64,000 bases of DNA from Symsagittifera roscoffensis (GCF_963678635.1 NC_087065.1:66249374-66313373), one strand, 5' to 3'; positions 31,974 through 40,286 are shown, counted from the first letter of the stretch. Made by a program: numbers and translations. The notes: generated by a model from the sequence alone, not told the origin.

Positions 31974-34734
31974 GTTTTTTTTTATGCGGGTGTTGTTTTA
32001 CTCTTTTTTGTTGGGTGTTATTTTTTATCCATTGTGAATATGGAATTGGTTTGAAAGTTGATGTTCCAAGTAGATCAACTTCGTAGTGGTTATTTTGGCA
32101 ATCTAAATAAAGTGGGAAGTGTTGTAGATTATTTATCTGTGATTGTTCAACGTCAGTTTTTACTGCATATTTGCATTCTAGTCGGGGTGATGTTTCGTTT
32201 TCTGCAAGGTAAAATTTTATATTTTTGGGTATTTCAACTGTAGTTTTACGTGTAAGTAATTCAGGTGGTGTATTTCGACTTAAAGTGTCTGGTAATGCAA
32301 GAATCTTTCCTGCTGTCCAAACTATATGTAAGTTTGGGAATTTCATTAGAATTAGTTGAAATCTATAAACTCGGTGATTTGGATTAGATTTTTGTGTAAA
32401 GAGAAAAATGATTGGTTTGTGATCTGTGAATAAAACTGTTGGATGTTTTGATCCAAGTATCAGAAATTCATATTCTGTTAGTGTATATATTATGGCTGTA
32501 CACTCTCTCATTAGAGTTGAGAGTCGTAGCTCTGCTTGAGTGAATAATCGAGAATTTGCTGATATAAGATTCATTTTGTTTGTACCATTGTGTGATTGTA
32601 ATAATGCTGCGCCGATGCCAAAATTCGAAGCATCGCACATTGCATAGAATGGTTGATTTGAATCTGGAATTGTATTCGAAATTTGTTCAGTTAAGAGTTT
32701 TTTAATCTCTTCAAATCGTGCTTGATGTTCTGTGTTCCATTCAAAATTATTTTGTTGTCTAAGTATATTATAGAATGGTCTTAGGTATAATTGCATTTTA
32801 TAGACGTACTTGCTTAAAAAATTTAACATTCCAAGGAATTCTTGGAATTTCTTTTTGTTTGTTGGTGGTTGGAGCTTCTGAATAGCATCAATGCGTGATT
32901 TTAATGGAGTGATTGTTTTTCTTTCTATGTTGTGTCCTAAGAATTTAACTCGTGTTAAAAAGAAGTGTGATTTATCGGGGGCGGCCTTCAGATTTTCGTT
33001 CTGAAGTATTTTGTGATAGTGTTCTAAAACATTGAACATTTCTTCTTTTGTTTGTGATTGCATAAAAACATCGTCTAAATAGGTGATTGCGTTTTTCTTG
33101 AGTATTAGTGGTCTAAAAATTTTGATCAGAAAAGCTGAAAAAGCTGCTGGTCCTATGGATATTCCATAGAATAGGCGGTTGAATTCATATTGTTGATTTC
33201 CAAGAACAAATTGTGTTAAGCGTCGCGATTGTTCATCTAGTGGCATTTGATTATATGCACTATTCATATCTGCGGTTGTAAAGTATTTTCCGTTTATATT
33301 TGTTAAAATAACTTGTATTGGTTCAATAGGCCAATTGCATTTTGATTCGTCTATTAGTGAATTAAGATATCTAGCGTCTAGAACTATTTTTAATGATTCT
33401 CCTTTTGCTAGGATGATAACAGGGTTGATAAATGTGTTACCTTTTGGTTGTTCTTCTTTGTTTACCGGTGAGATATTTTTGTACTGTTCTAAGATATCGA
33501 GTAATCTGTTCACTTTATCATGTAAATGAATTGGTACTTTACTTGCTCTTCTTTTTTTGAAAACTGCGTCAGGTTTTAATGGGAGATGTAGTGATGAACT
33601 GATTTTGCCAACATCAAATTTAGATGTTGCATAGACTGATGAATATTTTATTAGCTGTTTGGCTAACTTATCAAATTCGTCTTGTGTTATTTGTGAATGT
33701 TGGAAGTTAAACATTGTTAAAAATTTCTGTTGATCTTCTGTATAGTTATTTATGTTGAATGTAGGTTTGAAATATGGGGTTTTTGTGAAATAATCTGTAT
33801 TTCTTTTTTCATTACTTATTATGTTATTTATGGATAATTCTTCATTAAGAATTGTGGATTGACAAATATCTAATAATTGGAGTATATTATTTACGCGGTA
33901 TTCTTTTTCGTGTATTGGTAATATCGTAGCGTTGGTTTCGCAATATCCTAAAAGTCCTAATGGTAATGTTACTTGATAGGGTGTATTGTTGTATACATGT
34001 AGAGAAATAATATCTGAATTCGAGTTTTTCAAATATTTTATGGATGAGATTGTGATTTTGAAAAACTTATGGATAGGTTTGAATTCAAAATCTGACATAT
34101 AGAGTTGTTGTTTATTTTGGTTTTTATCATATTGGTGAACTTGTTTTATTGAAAAATTATATATGTTTCCTGATAGTGGTTTCAGGTGTTTTCTTTGTTG
34201 ATTATATATCGGATAAAATTTTGAAAAGAATGGTGGTTGTTTATTTAATCTTTGAAAAAATGTTAGGGATGTGTCTTTTGTTTTTGTGTATTTATCTTTG
34301 ATTTGTATTTTACTATTCAAGATGTTGATCGTTGGTATATATTTAGAGATAAATGGTATTCCAATGATATTGTGTTTAATATCAGTGATATGAAATATTT
34401 GTTTAAATGGTTTATTTAAAATTTTATTTTGCTCTATTGTTCTTGTGCGGAGAAGAAATAATTGAATTTTTCCATAGTTTACCAATGTTGATCCTTGTGC
34501 TGTTGCTTGTTTACTGGAGGTTTTAAGAGGTGTTAGCTTTGGGTGTAATGATTTTATCTCATTCCATGAATCAATTAAAAAATCAATTTCAAGATCTGGT
34601 GGTTGAAATTCTTTGTTTCTTGGACTTTCTAAAAGAAATGGTATTGTCCAAATTTTTTCTTTGGGTTGTTCTTTTTGTATATTTTGATAGATGTAATTTG
34701 TATTCAAGCATTTTGTTTTGTCATTTTCATTGGA
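31957..34734 (-). CDS. pol: Pol, front part: protease (defective), reverse transcriptase, RNase H (element A)
   Basis: The frame is continuous with Gag apart from the Gag TAA and has no ATG of its own near the start, so it would be expressed by readthrough. Protease: FLIDS appears at codons 43-47 counted from 34707, but the next 11 codons present in B are deleted (33 bases, in frame), which removes the Gly of the active-site triplet and the flap-side strand; the back half (ITDIKHNIIGIPFI) is kept. RT: KIVLDARYLNSLID, TADMNSAYNQMPLDEQ and the catalytic YLDD at codons 543-546 (33070-33081). RNase H: D in MCDASNFGIGAAL (about codon 692), E in MRECTA, D in FTDHKP and D in LALPDTLSR, all present. 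RT/RNase H look functional and protease does not. Confidence 0.93.
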   Translation of the reverse strand, partial: SNENDKTKCLNTNYIYQNIQKEQPKEKIWTIPFLLESPRNKEFQPPDLEIDFLIDSWNEIKSLHPKLTPLKTSSKQATAQGSTLVNYGKIQLFLLRTRTIEQNKILNKPFKQIFHITDIKHNIIGIPFISKYIPTINILNSKIQIKDKYTKTKDTSLTFFQRLNKQPPFFSKFYPIYNQQRKHLKPLSGNIYNFSIKQVHQYDKNQNKQQLYMSDFEFKPIHKFFKITISSIKYLKNSNSDIISLHVYNNTPYQVTLPLGLLGYCETNATILPIHEKEYRVNNILQLLDICQSTILNEELSINNIISNEKRNTDYFTKTPYFKPTFNINNYTEDQQKFLTMFNFQHSQITQDEFDKLAKQLIKYSSVYATSKFDVGKISSSLHLPLKPDAVFKKRRASKVPIHLHDKVNRLLDILEQYKNISPVNKEEQPKGNTFINPVIILAKGESLKIVLDARYLNSLIDESKCNWPIEPIQVILTNINGKYFTTADMNSAYNQMPLDEQSRRLTQFVLGNQQYEFNRLFYGISIGPAAFSAFLIKIFRPLILKKNAITYLDDVFMQSQTKEEMFNVLEHYHKILQNENLKAAPDKSHFFLTRVKFLGHNIERKTITPLKSRIDAIQKLQPPTNKKKFQEFLGMLNFLSKYVYKMQLYLRPFYNILRQQNNFEWNTEHQARFEEIKKLLTEQISNTIPDSNQPFYAMCDASNFGIGAALLQSHNGTNKMNLISANSRLFTQAELRLSTLMRECTAIIYTLTEYEFLILGSKHPTVLFTDHKPIIFLFTQKSNPNHRVYRFQLILMKFPNLHIVWTAGKILALPDTLSRNTPPELLTRKTTVEIPKNIKFYLAENETSPRLECKYAVKTDVEQSQINNLQHFPLYLDCQNNHYEVDLLGTSTFKPIPYSQWIKNNTQQKRVKQHPHKKKPFSVN

Positions 34735-37700
34735 TTAACTTGTAGTGTTGATTTCGTTAGTTTCTTGTACCGTTTGTGTGGAATGGATTGGTTCAATATA
34801 ATAATTGTGAAGGAGTTCTAATTGGTTTTCATATATATGTGATGAAAAAGGTTGTTCATATATAATAGGTTCGTAGTCATTTTCGACTGCTATCATATTG
34901 ATGGAGATAGTGTTTTCTGTATCACTTTCTGAATCTGATGATCCACAGTTTATTTGATTTAGTTGTAGTTCGTCATTTCCTGTGTTATCAATACCTGGGG
35001 GGTCTGATGTTGTTTCTGGATTTGATTGTACTTGATTAATATGTCTTTGATGTTTAGGTGTACTACTTCTGTGGCGATTGTTAGAATTATTATAATGGTT
35101 ATTATTCCTGTGTGGTGATTGGGAATAATTTCTATAACGATTATTATAACTTGAATGTCTATTTTGTGAATTGTTTCGTGATCTGTTTTGATAATTATCA
35201 TTTGGTCTGTTATAGTTTGATCTGTTATATGAGTTATTCCTTGATCGATTGTTCGGGTAATTCTGATTTCGGTTGTTTGAATAACTTCTATTTCGATTAT
35301 TGGAGTAGTTTCTATTTCTATTATATGATGAGTTTCGTGATTGATTGTTTGGATAGTATTTATTCCTTGATTGGGAATTAGATCTAGAAACAAATTGTGT
35401 TGTATTTGAATTTGATCTGGAGTAATTATTTCGACTATTTGGTCTATAGTAGTGATTTTGTGACGAATTTTGTGTATTTCTTCGTTCTGGTGATCTTTCT
35501 CTATAACTTGAGTTATATGGTGATTGGGTTCTCGTGTAATTGGTATTGTTCGGAAGTGGTTTTCCTGAACTGTTGTTGCTGTATACATTTTTGTTTGGTA
35601 GATTTTGATCTTTCTTCATGTATTGATAGAATGATTTATTTGGTTCTTTATATTTTTGAGGTTTGTTTTGATTGTCCTGTTGTTTTTGTCTACATTCAGA
35701 AATACTATGTCCGTATCGTCGGCAAAAATTACACCATTTTTTGAAAGATGGTTTGCCTTTAAAGTATGGGTGTTTTTCATAAATATTGAGTATTTCAGTG
35801 ATTTTTTCAACGAGGTCTGTATCTGATTCCTGTATATTGTTGATATTTGTGGTATTTGTTTCAATTCGGTTAACATATTGTAATTTCAGATTTTCTGTTT
35901 CTTCAAGTTTCATTGTGATTTCCGCTTGCTCTAGTTTGTCTACTAGTTTTCTAAAATCTAAATCGGGCTCTCGAATTGAGGAGGGATGGGATGCTCTCTT
36001 TTTTATTGCTATTTTCCTTAATTGAGGTGTTAAGGTCATCATTAAGATTTCTGTCATTTTTGTGTTTTTATAGTCGTGTGTATTTAATGAATATGCTTTT
36101 CGAACTAGTGTTTCGATACGTACTGCTAATTGTTTGATGGTTTCATTTGGTAATCTGCGAATTTCGTTACATAAAACTCTTTGTTGTTGTTTGTTTCTTT
36201 CGGAGTCAAACATTTTTGAAAATTCTTGTGTGAATCTTTTCCAATTTGATTTTATTTCTATAGGCAATACTGAAAACCATTTTTGGGCTGCGCCGTCTAA
36301 GGTTGTCTGTATCAACGCTGTGCGTCGATGTATCCAATTTTGATGTAGTGGCGTATTAATTGGTTCAGGTCCTATATTTAAAATTAAATTTGCTGTTACT
36401 GCATTTAAATAATCTTCTACAGAATATTCAGGGTCTGTTCCTGTGAATACCATTAATGGTTTGTTTGATGTTATTGATGATCTACCCATAAGGTATGGAT
36501 TCATTGTCATTTGTAATGATTCTGCTGCATTTGGCATTTGTGAAAAATTTGAAAGTTGATTTTTTGTTATTTCGTGTTGTTGAAGGTAATATGGAAGTGG
36601 TATTTCATTTTGCATTTGTGTTGGTTGATACGAGTGTGTAATCATTGGGTTTTGTGGCTGAATTGGTTGAAAAGATTGTGTATTAATTTGGTTTTGCATT
36701 TGCATTGGTTGTTGATTTTGTGTATCTGTTGGGTGTGGAGAAAAAATTCTATGATATGTATGCGGTTTTTGCACTCCTTGTCCACGATATTCTTGAGTGT
36801 ATGGTGCAAATATATCTGGTTGTAAATAATAATCGTCAGAGGAAAAATAATCCGTTTGATGAGATGCTTGCTTTTTATTTTTATTCTGTTGAAAGAATGG
36901 GTAATTTTCACTACGATCCTGTGTAGGATGTGAATTAGTTTGAAAATTTACTGAATTGGTTGTTGCCATTGGGTTATCCCAATATCGAGATCTTATCTGA
37001 TTATTATTATTTTTTCGGGGGGGATAGTTTGTTTTTGATGAATGTGTGTAATTATAATTGTGTTCTGCAAAATTGTTTCTTGTGAACGTTTTGCGTGTTT
37101 TTGACGGTATTGTCATAGGTCTAAATGTTTGATAATCCATTTGTGAATATTTTGGAGCAACCGAAGGTTTAACGGTTGATTGTAAGGTTACCTGTGCTAG
37201 TGAAGTGTTTGTATTTCTTGGTGTTGTTAAATTTGGACGTATCGGTGAAATACTTTGTTGTGTAGTTGTTGTTGTTTGGACAATTTCTTCATTTATGAAG
37301 TGTGATGGTGTCTGAATATCTTGTTGAGTGAGGTTCCTAGTTCCATTAAGGTTTTCATTGTGTATGACGGTCGAATTTAAACTGTTATTTCGCGTATCGG
37401 GTAAAAATGTATTGTAGTTTATTGGTGTTGCATCAATGGATAATGGTATTACTCTTACATAATCTCTTACATAAGATATTGTACTTATTGCTTGACTTGA
37501 TTGTGGGATATTTATAAATGCATAATGAGACCATTCGGGGTCCCAAACGTAGTCTGACTGTTCTGTGATGGCAGTATCATCGTTTGAATTTTGAGGTCTG
37601 AAATTTTTTCTTGCTTGTGAAATTAAATCTATATTATGTGTGAAATAATCTATTATAAACCATGCCAAAATTTTTTGTAAGTCATGTTTTGTATGTTGTG

Positions 37701-38259
37701 AAACATCATCTTTAGTGAAATTTTCTTTAATTATATGTAGAAAAGTTGAAAATAGTGTGATTTCATGTCGTACCTTTATATGTTTGGATGTCTCTGTCGG
37801 TGAGACATTTGGGATTGGAATTTCATTTTCTAATATTGAAATATAACTATATATTATTGCAAAAACTTCATTAGTAAATATGGAGTTTGCTCTTTGTGAG
37901 TTATGATATTGTATGCTTTTTATATATTCTGAGAATACTTTTGAAAATTCTAAATCAAGGTCGTCTGTTTGAATTACATATTTGCGGTGATTCGGGTTTG
38001 GTGAGCTGAATTCTATGGTGTAGATTCCGTATTGCTGTGTCAAATTACATATATCTTTCAGATAGTGATCAATAATTTGTCTTTTGATTTTTACATCTGG
38101 GAACTCTGCTTTACATGGGCTGATTCCGGGTTCAAATAAATTTAGTAGTAAATTCTTGCAATGTATATGCTGTCCTCTATCATTGGTTGCATCTACGAGG
38201 AAGGGGTAGATATCGTCATCATCTGGACTCTCTTCACTTGGAGTGTGTGTTTGGCTCAT
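34735..38259 (-). CDS. gag: Gag: 1174-codon capsid/nucleocapsid precursor (element A)
   Basis: The capsid-type region lies at about residues 595-790, with LMVFTGTDPEYSVEDYL, ALIQTTLDGAAQKWF, NWKRFTQEFSKMF and the helix NEIRRLPNETIKQLAVRIET. These match Ty3/Gypsy Gag folds that assemble the particle. One nucleocapsid zinc knuckle of type CX2CX4HX4C is intact at residues 843-856 (CNFCRRYGHSISEC), followed by ~180 residues of Arg/Ser/Asn/Tyr repeats likely to bind RNA. The ~590 residues before the capsid are Gln/Asn/Thr/Pro-rich and unusually long. The ATG at 38259 lies inside ORF1 (26-base overlap, different frame). The TAA at 34735-34737 is followed in frame by Pol; B has CAA there. Fully open here, broken in B. 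Confidence 0.93.
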   Translation of the reverse strand: MSQTHTPSEESPDDDDIYPFLVDATNDRGQHIHCKNLLLNLFEPGISPCKAEFPDVKIKRQIIDHYLKDICNLTQQYGIYTIEFSSPNPNHRKYVIQTDDLDLEFSKVFSEYIKSIQYHNSQRANSIFTNEVFAIIYSYISILENEIPIPNVSPTETSKHIKVRHEITLFSTFLHIIKENFTKDDVSQHTKHDLQKILAWFIIDYFTHNIDLISQARKNFRPQNSNDDTAITEQSDYVWDPEWSHYAFINIPQSSQAISTISYVRDYVRVIPLSIDATPINYNTFLPDTRNNSLNSTVIHNENLNGTRNLTQQDIQTPSHFINEEIVQTTTTTQQSISPIRPNLTTPRNTNTSLAQVTLQSTVKPSVAPKYSQMDYQTFRPMTIPSKTRKTFTRNNFAEHNYNYTHSSKTNYPPRKNNNNQIRSRYWDNPMATTNSVNFQTNSHPTQDRSENYPFFQQNKNKKQASHQTDYFSSDDYYLQPDIFAPYTQEYRGQGVQKPHTYHRIFSPHPTDTQNQQPMQMQNQINTQSFQPIQPQNPMITHSYQPTQMQNEIPLPYYLQQHEITKNQLSNFSQMPNAAESLQMTMNPYLMGRSSITSNKPLMVFTGTDPEYSVEDYLNAVTANLILNIGPEPINTPLHQNWIHRRTALIQTTLDGAAQKWFSVLPIEIKSNWKRFTQEFSKMFDSERNKQQQRVLCNEIRRLPNETIKQLAVRIETLVRKAYSLNTHDYKNTKMTEILMMTLTPQLRKIAIKKRASHPSSIREPDLDFRKLVDKLEQAEITMKLEETENLKLQYVNRIETNTTNINNIQESDTDLVEKITEILNIYEKHPYFKGKPSFKKWCNFCRRYGHSISECRQKQQDNQNKPQKYKEPNKSFYQYMKKDQNLPNKNVYSNNSSGKPLPNNTNYTRTQSPYNSSYRERSPERRNTQNSSQNHYYRPNSRNNYSRSNSNTTQFVSRSNSQSRNKYYPNNQSRNSSYNRNRNYSNNRNRSYSNNRNQNYPNNRSRNNSYNRSNYNRPNDNYQNRSRNNSQNRHSSYNNRYRNYSQSPHRNNNHYNNSNNRHRSSTPKHQRHINQVQSNPETTSDPPGIDNTGNDELQLNQINCGSSDSESDTENTISINMIAVENDYEPIIYEQPFSSHIYENQLELLHNYYIEPIHSTQTVQETNEINTTS

Positions 38260-38701
38260 TTTTTCGTTTAAGGACTGTTAATAGATAATTATCGATATGT
38301 CTAATTGGTTGATTCCAATTATACAAGTGTACTGGTTTGTGTTTATATTGCTTTTTTATTCTTCTTTTTCCTCTTTTTGATGAATTTGAAGTTGTTTCTG
38401 AGTCGGAAAAATATAATTGATCGTGAATGGGGCAATTTTTATCAATAGATTCTTTCAATTTATAAAGATCGTCTAAATTGCTGGCTTCTGATTCTGAAAA
38501 TGCGTTTCTATCTTTGGAAAATCTTTTTCGTGTTATTTGTCTTTGTTTAGTTATTATTTTCCTTTTTAGTGTTTGTCGTTTTGTTCTGATATATCCAACT
38601 GTTTGTGTGTGTGGTGTGATTACAAGGTCGTATTGTTTGTTATCTATTTCACAGTTGTGTAAAACGATTGTTTGTTTATTTCCTAGATTTTTAAATGACG
38701 T
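38234..38701 (-). CDS. ORF1: small basic protein upstream of and overlapping Gag (element A)
   Basis: A 155-codon frame aligns from end to end with the 152-codon ORF1 of element B, including LGNKQTIVLHNCEI, DLVITPHTQTV, KQRQITRKRFSK, LYFSDSETTSNSSKRGK and PVHLYNWNQPIRHIDNYL. It is rich in Lys/Arg with an acidic serine patch (FSDSET), so RNA or chromatin binding is possible. A has ACG where B has the start ATG, so translation would need ACG, an upstream spliced exon, or does not occur. The first in-frame ATG is only at 38458. Gag starts within its last codons in another frame, so a frameshift fusion ORF1-Gag is conceivable. No family is recognised. Confidence 0.65.
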   Translation of the reverse strand, partial: TSFKNLGNKQTIVLHNCEIDNKQYDLVITPHTQTVGYIRTKRQTLKRKIITKQRQITRKRFSKDRNAFSESEASNLDDLYKLKESIDKNCPIHDQLYFSDSETTSNSSKRGKRRIKKQYKHKPVHLYNWNQPIRHIDNYLLTVLKRKNEPNTHSK

Positions 38702-39240
38702 AAGGTTTAGGATGAGGGATGCAAAAAGTTGTTAAATGATTTGTTAGTTAAAAAATTGTTAGATGATTTCTATTTTCCTAAACTATTAGTCCTTACGATT
38801 TTTTGGTTAGCTTAACCTGGGTCTATTTGTTCAGGGTTGGAGAGAAAAGTATATCGATTCCGAAGAATGATTTTTTACTTTCTCGTGGCTAGTATAAGCT
38901 AAGGTGTTAACTTACTTAATCTTACTTAGGGGTAGTGATTGTGTTCAAGGGTTGGAGAATAGTAAATCGATCCACAAGGTTCAGGTATAATTAGAACGCG
39001 AGTAGTTCGTTAGATACTATTTTAAACTTACTAAGTCTAAGATTTATCCTGGGTCTGATAAGAGGAGGGTTCAAGTGAAGGATGAATAACCGAAGTTCTT
39101 CACTGTTTATTCTAATTTGAATGATTAGTTTTGTTCAAAAATTTCTATTAGTCTTGGGTTTTTTTGAAAGGGTTGGATAGTGAATCGACGTTTGAGGTCA
39201 TTAGACACTAGCTAAGTGGGTGGGGGAGAACAAAATTGTT
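38702..39240 (-). promoter_or_regulatory. Leader repeats, element A
   Basis: The leader between ORF0 and ORF1 contains about four degenerate blocks, each with ATCGAT-like, ACCCTTGA/CCAACCC-like and GACCCAGG motifs in sense orientation. Cores lie near 39183, 39084, 38966 and 38853, spaced about 100-118 bases. Element B has the same four blocks. Multiple protein-binding sites, as in the leader insulator of Drosophila gypsy, are one possible reading; the motif itself is different. No protein frame spans the region. Confidence 0.5.
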
Positions 39241-39659
39241 CTTTTTGATCCAAGGATAGGCCTTGATGATCAAGTTTTAAATTTAATTAAATAGAAAATT
39301 ATTTAAGATCCAAGGATAAGCCTTGATGATCTGATTTTGAAATTAAGTGAATTTAAGTTTAAAATGGTTTAAATTTGTTTAAGAAAAAGATTTAGTGTTT
39401 TAATGATATTAGTGAGCTTATGATTGCTGTTATGTTTTAGGTGATGAAGCTGGGACAACTGATGATTTTATGATTACTAACAGTTTATTGTCATGCTACT
39501 AATTTTTGTTTTGATTTTCAATAAATATTTTTCCAAACATGTTTTATATATTACTGCAGAATTTTAGGAAAACGATCTGAGATCTTTTTATCAATCGTTA
39601 TTGTATATTAATAGTTTTGTTTAGCGCCTGAAATGATTATGAAGGTTGACTTCAAGATT
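39241..39659 (-). other. Leader between ORF0 and the leader repeats (element A)
   Basis: AT-rich, no ORF. It contains a direct repeat of GATCCAAGGATA(A/G)GCCTTGATGAT (39258 and 39309) and is alignable with B 44717-45180. Confidence 0.45.
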
Positions 39660-39855
39660 TTATGTTTGCAAATGAAAATCTAAATTCATTGCTAACAAAA
39701 TTCTAAATATAAAAGTTTGTGTTGGCTTTTGCCGTACTATCATATAACTATTTGGTAAGTTTCTACTTTGTCGTATGTCGTCTCTGGTTCGAGGTCTTCT
39801 TCCAATTCCGGGTAGTTCTATTATCGTTCGGAATATTGGTTCTGATCTATATCTT
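39660..39855 (-). pseudogene. Leader ORF0, front deleted (element A)
   Basis: The frame reads RSEPIFRTIIELPGIGRR, RTRDDIR, RNLPNSYMIVRQKPTQT and FIFRILLAMNLDFHLQT to TAA at 39660, matching ORF0 of B. Many A/B differences are at third codon positions and silent, which indicates protein-level selection in the past. The first ~115 bases of the B version, including its ATG, are missing here; both ends of the deletion carry CTCGA, so it may have arisen between short repeats. As it stands the frame has no ATG. Confidence 0.5.
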
Positions 39856-39878
39856 GTTCGAGACTTATGGTCGCACCA
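39856..39878 (-). promoter_or_regulatory. Primer-binding site, element A
   Basis: Two bases inside the 5' LTR the sense strand reads TGGTGCGACC and on to TCTCGAAC. The reverse complement ends CACCA and contains GTTCGAGA, the shape of a tRNA T-arm plus acceptor 3' end. I cannot assign the amino acid. Confidence 0.75.
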
Positions 39879-39880
39879 GA

Positions 39881-40286
39881 TGAGTTAGGACCGATGTGGT
39901 TAACTCATAGAGTAATTTCGGATAGGGTACACCGTCTGCTCGTCACGCTATCTTATTTTCGTCAAGATTCGTGCAACTTCTTAGTCTAATACCGATCCTA
40001 ATCTTACTCTTATACTATCTAGTCTCAGGTTGTTTAACTAGTCTCTGCTAGGCTCAATAGATCTAGGGTATACTGGTTTATTGCGTCTGCTGAAGTTCTC
40101 TTGGAGAGGCAACTAATTTCTTAGTTAAATTCAAATCTCTCTGGTGCTGAAATTACAAGTAATTTCAGCACTTACAAATAAGTCGGTTTTTAGTTAGATG
40201 GATCATGATTGGTTAATATTAAATACTTTACAGTGGTAAAATATCTAATTTATCCAATCATAAAATGTAGTTTAGATCAGGTTCCA
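39881..40286 (-). repeat. 5' LTR of element A
   Basis: 406 bp, TGGAACC...AACTCA in sense orientation, the upstream partner of 21518-21920. It contains AATAAA (40077-40082 in complement) and the hairpin at 40144-40171. Transcription would start here; no convincing TATA position can be fixed. Confidence 0.95.
40144..40171 (-). other. LTR hairpin, element A 5' LTR
   Basis: Same 13-bp perfect inverted repeat as in the other LTRs, beginning 115-119 bases from the LTR start. Confidence 0.8.

Larger units (their letters stand above)
21518..40286 (-). mobile_element. Element A: 18.8-kb env-bearing Ty3/Gypsy-type LTR retroelement
   Basis: The element is bounded by LTRs of 403 bp (21518-21920) and 406 bp (39881-40286) that begin TGGAACC and end CTCA on the minus strand. 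They differ by a few percent, including small indels near 21580 and 39942. In sense order it holds a primer site, ORF0, leader repeats, ORF1, Gag, Pol (PR-RT-RH-IN), TM1, TM2, ORF X, Env, ORF Y, a 3' region and a purine tract. The sense strand is strongly A-rich and G-poor. Flanking 4-base sequences (TCTT left, CCCT right) do not match, so no target duplication is visible. At nearly 19 kb it is about twice the usual animal Ty3/Gypsy size. The first named function (Gag-Pol) rests on clear motifs; the accessory genes rest on conservation with element B. Confidence 0.93.

Noticed and set aside
34959-35588. 209-codon alternate-frame ORF inside Gag
   Set aside because: It is a frame shadow of the Arg/Asn/Ser repeat tail, whose low-complexity codons leave other frames open; the frame is not kept in element B.
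35112-35744. Plus-strand ORFs opposite Gag (Tyr/Phe/Cys-rich)
   Set aside because: They are antisense mirrors of the AAC/AAT-rich nucleocapsid tail; composition alone explains them.
39856-39878. Possible tRNA gene fragment next to the LTRs
   Set aside because: Only the 3' end of a tRNA is represented, complementary and at the exact primer-site position in three elements; no cloverleaf is present.
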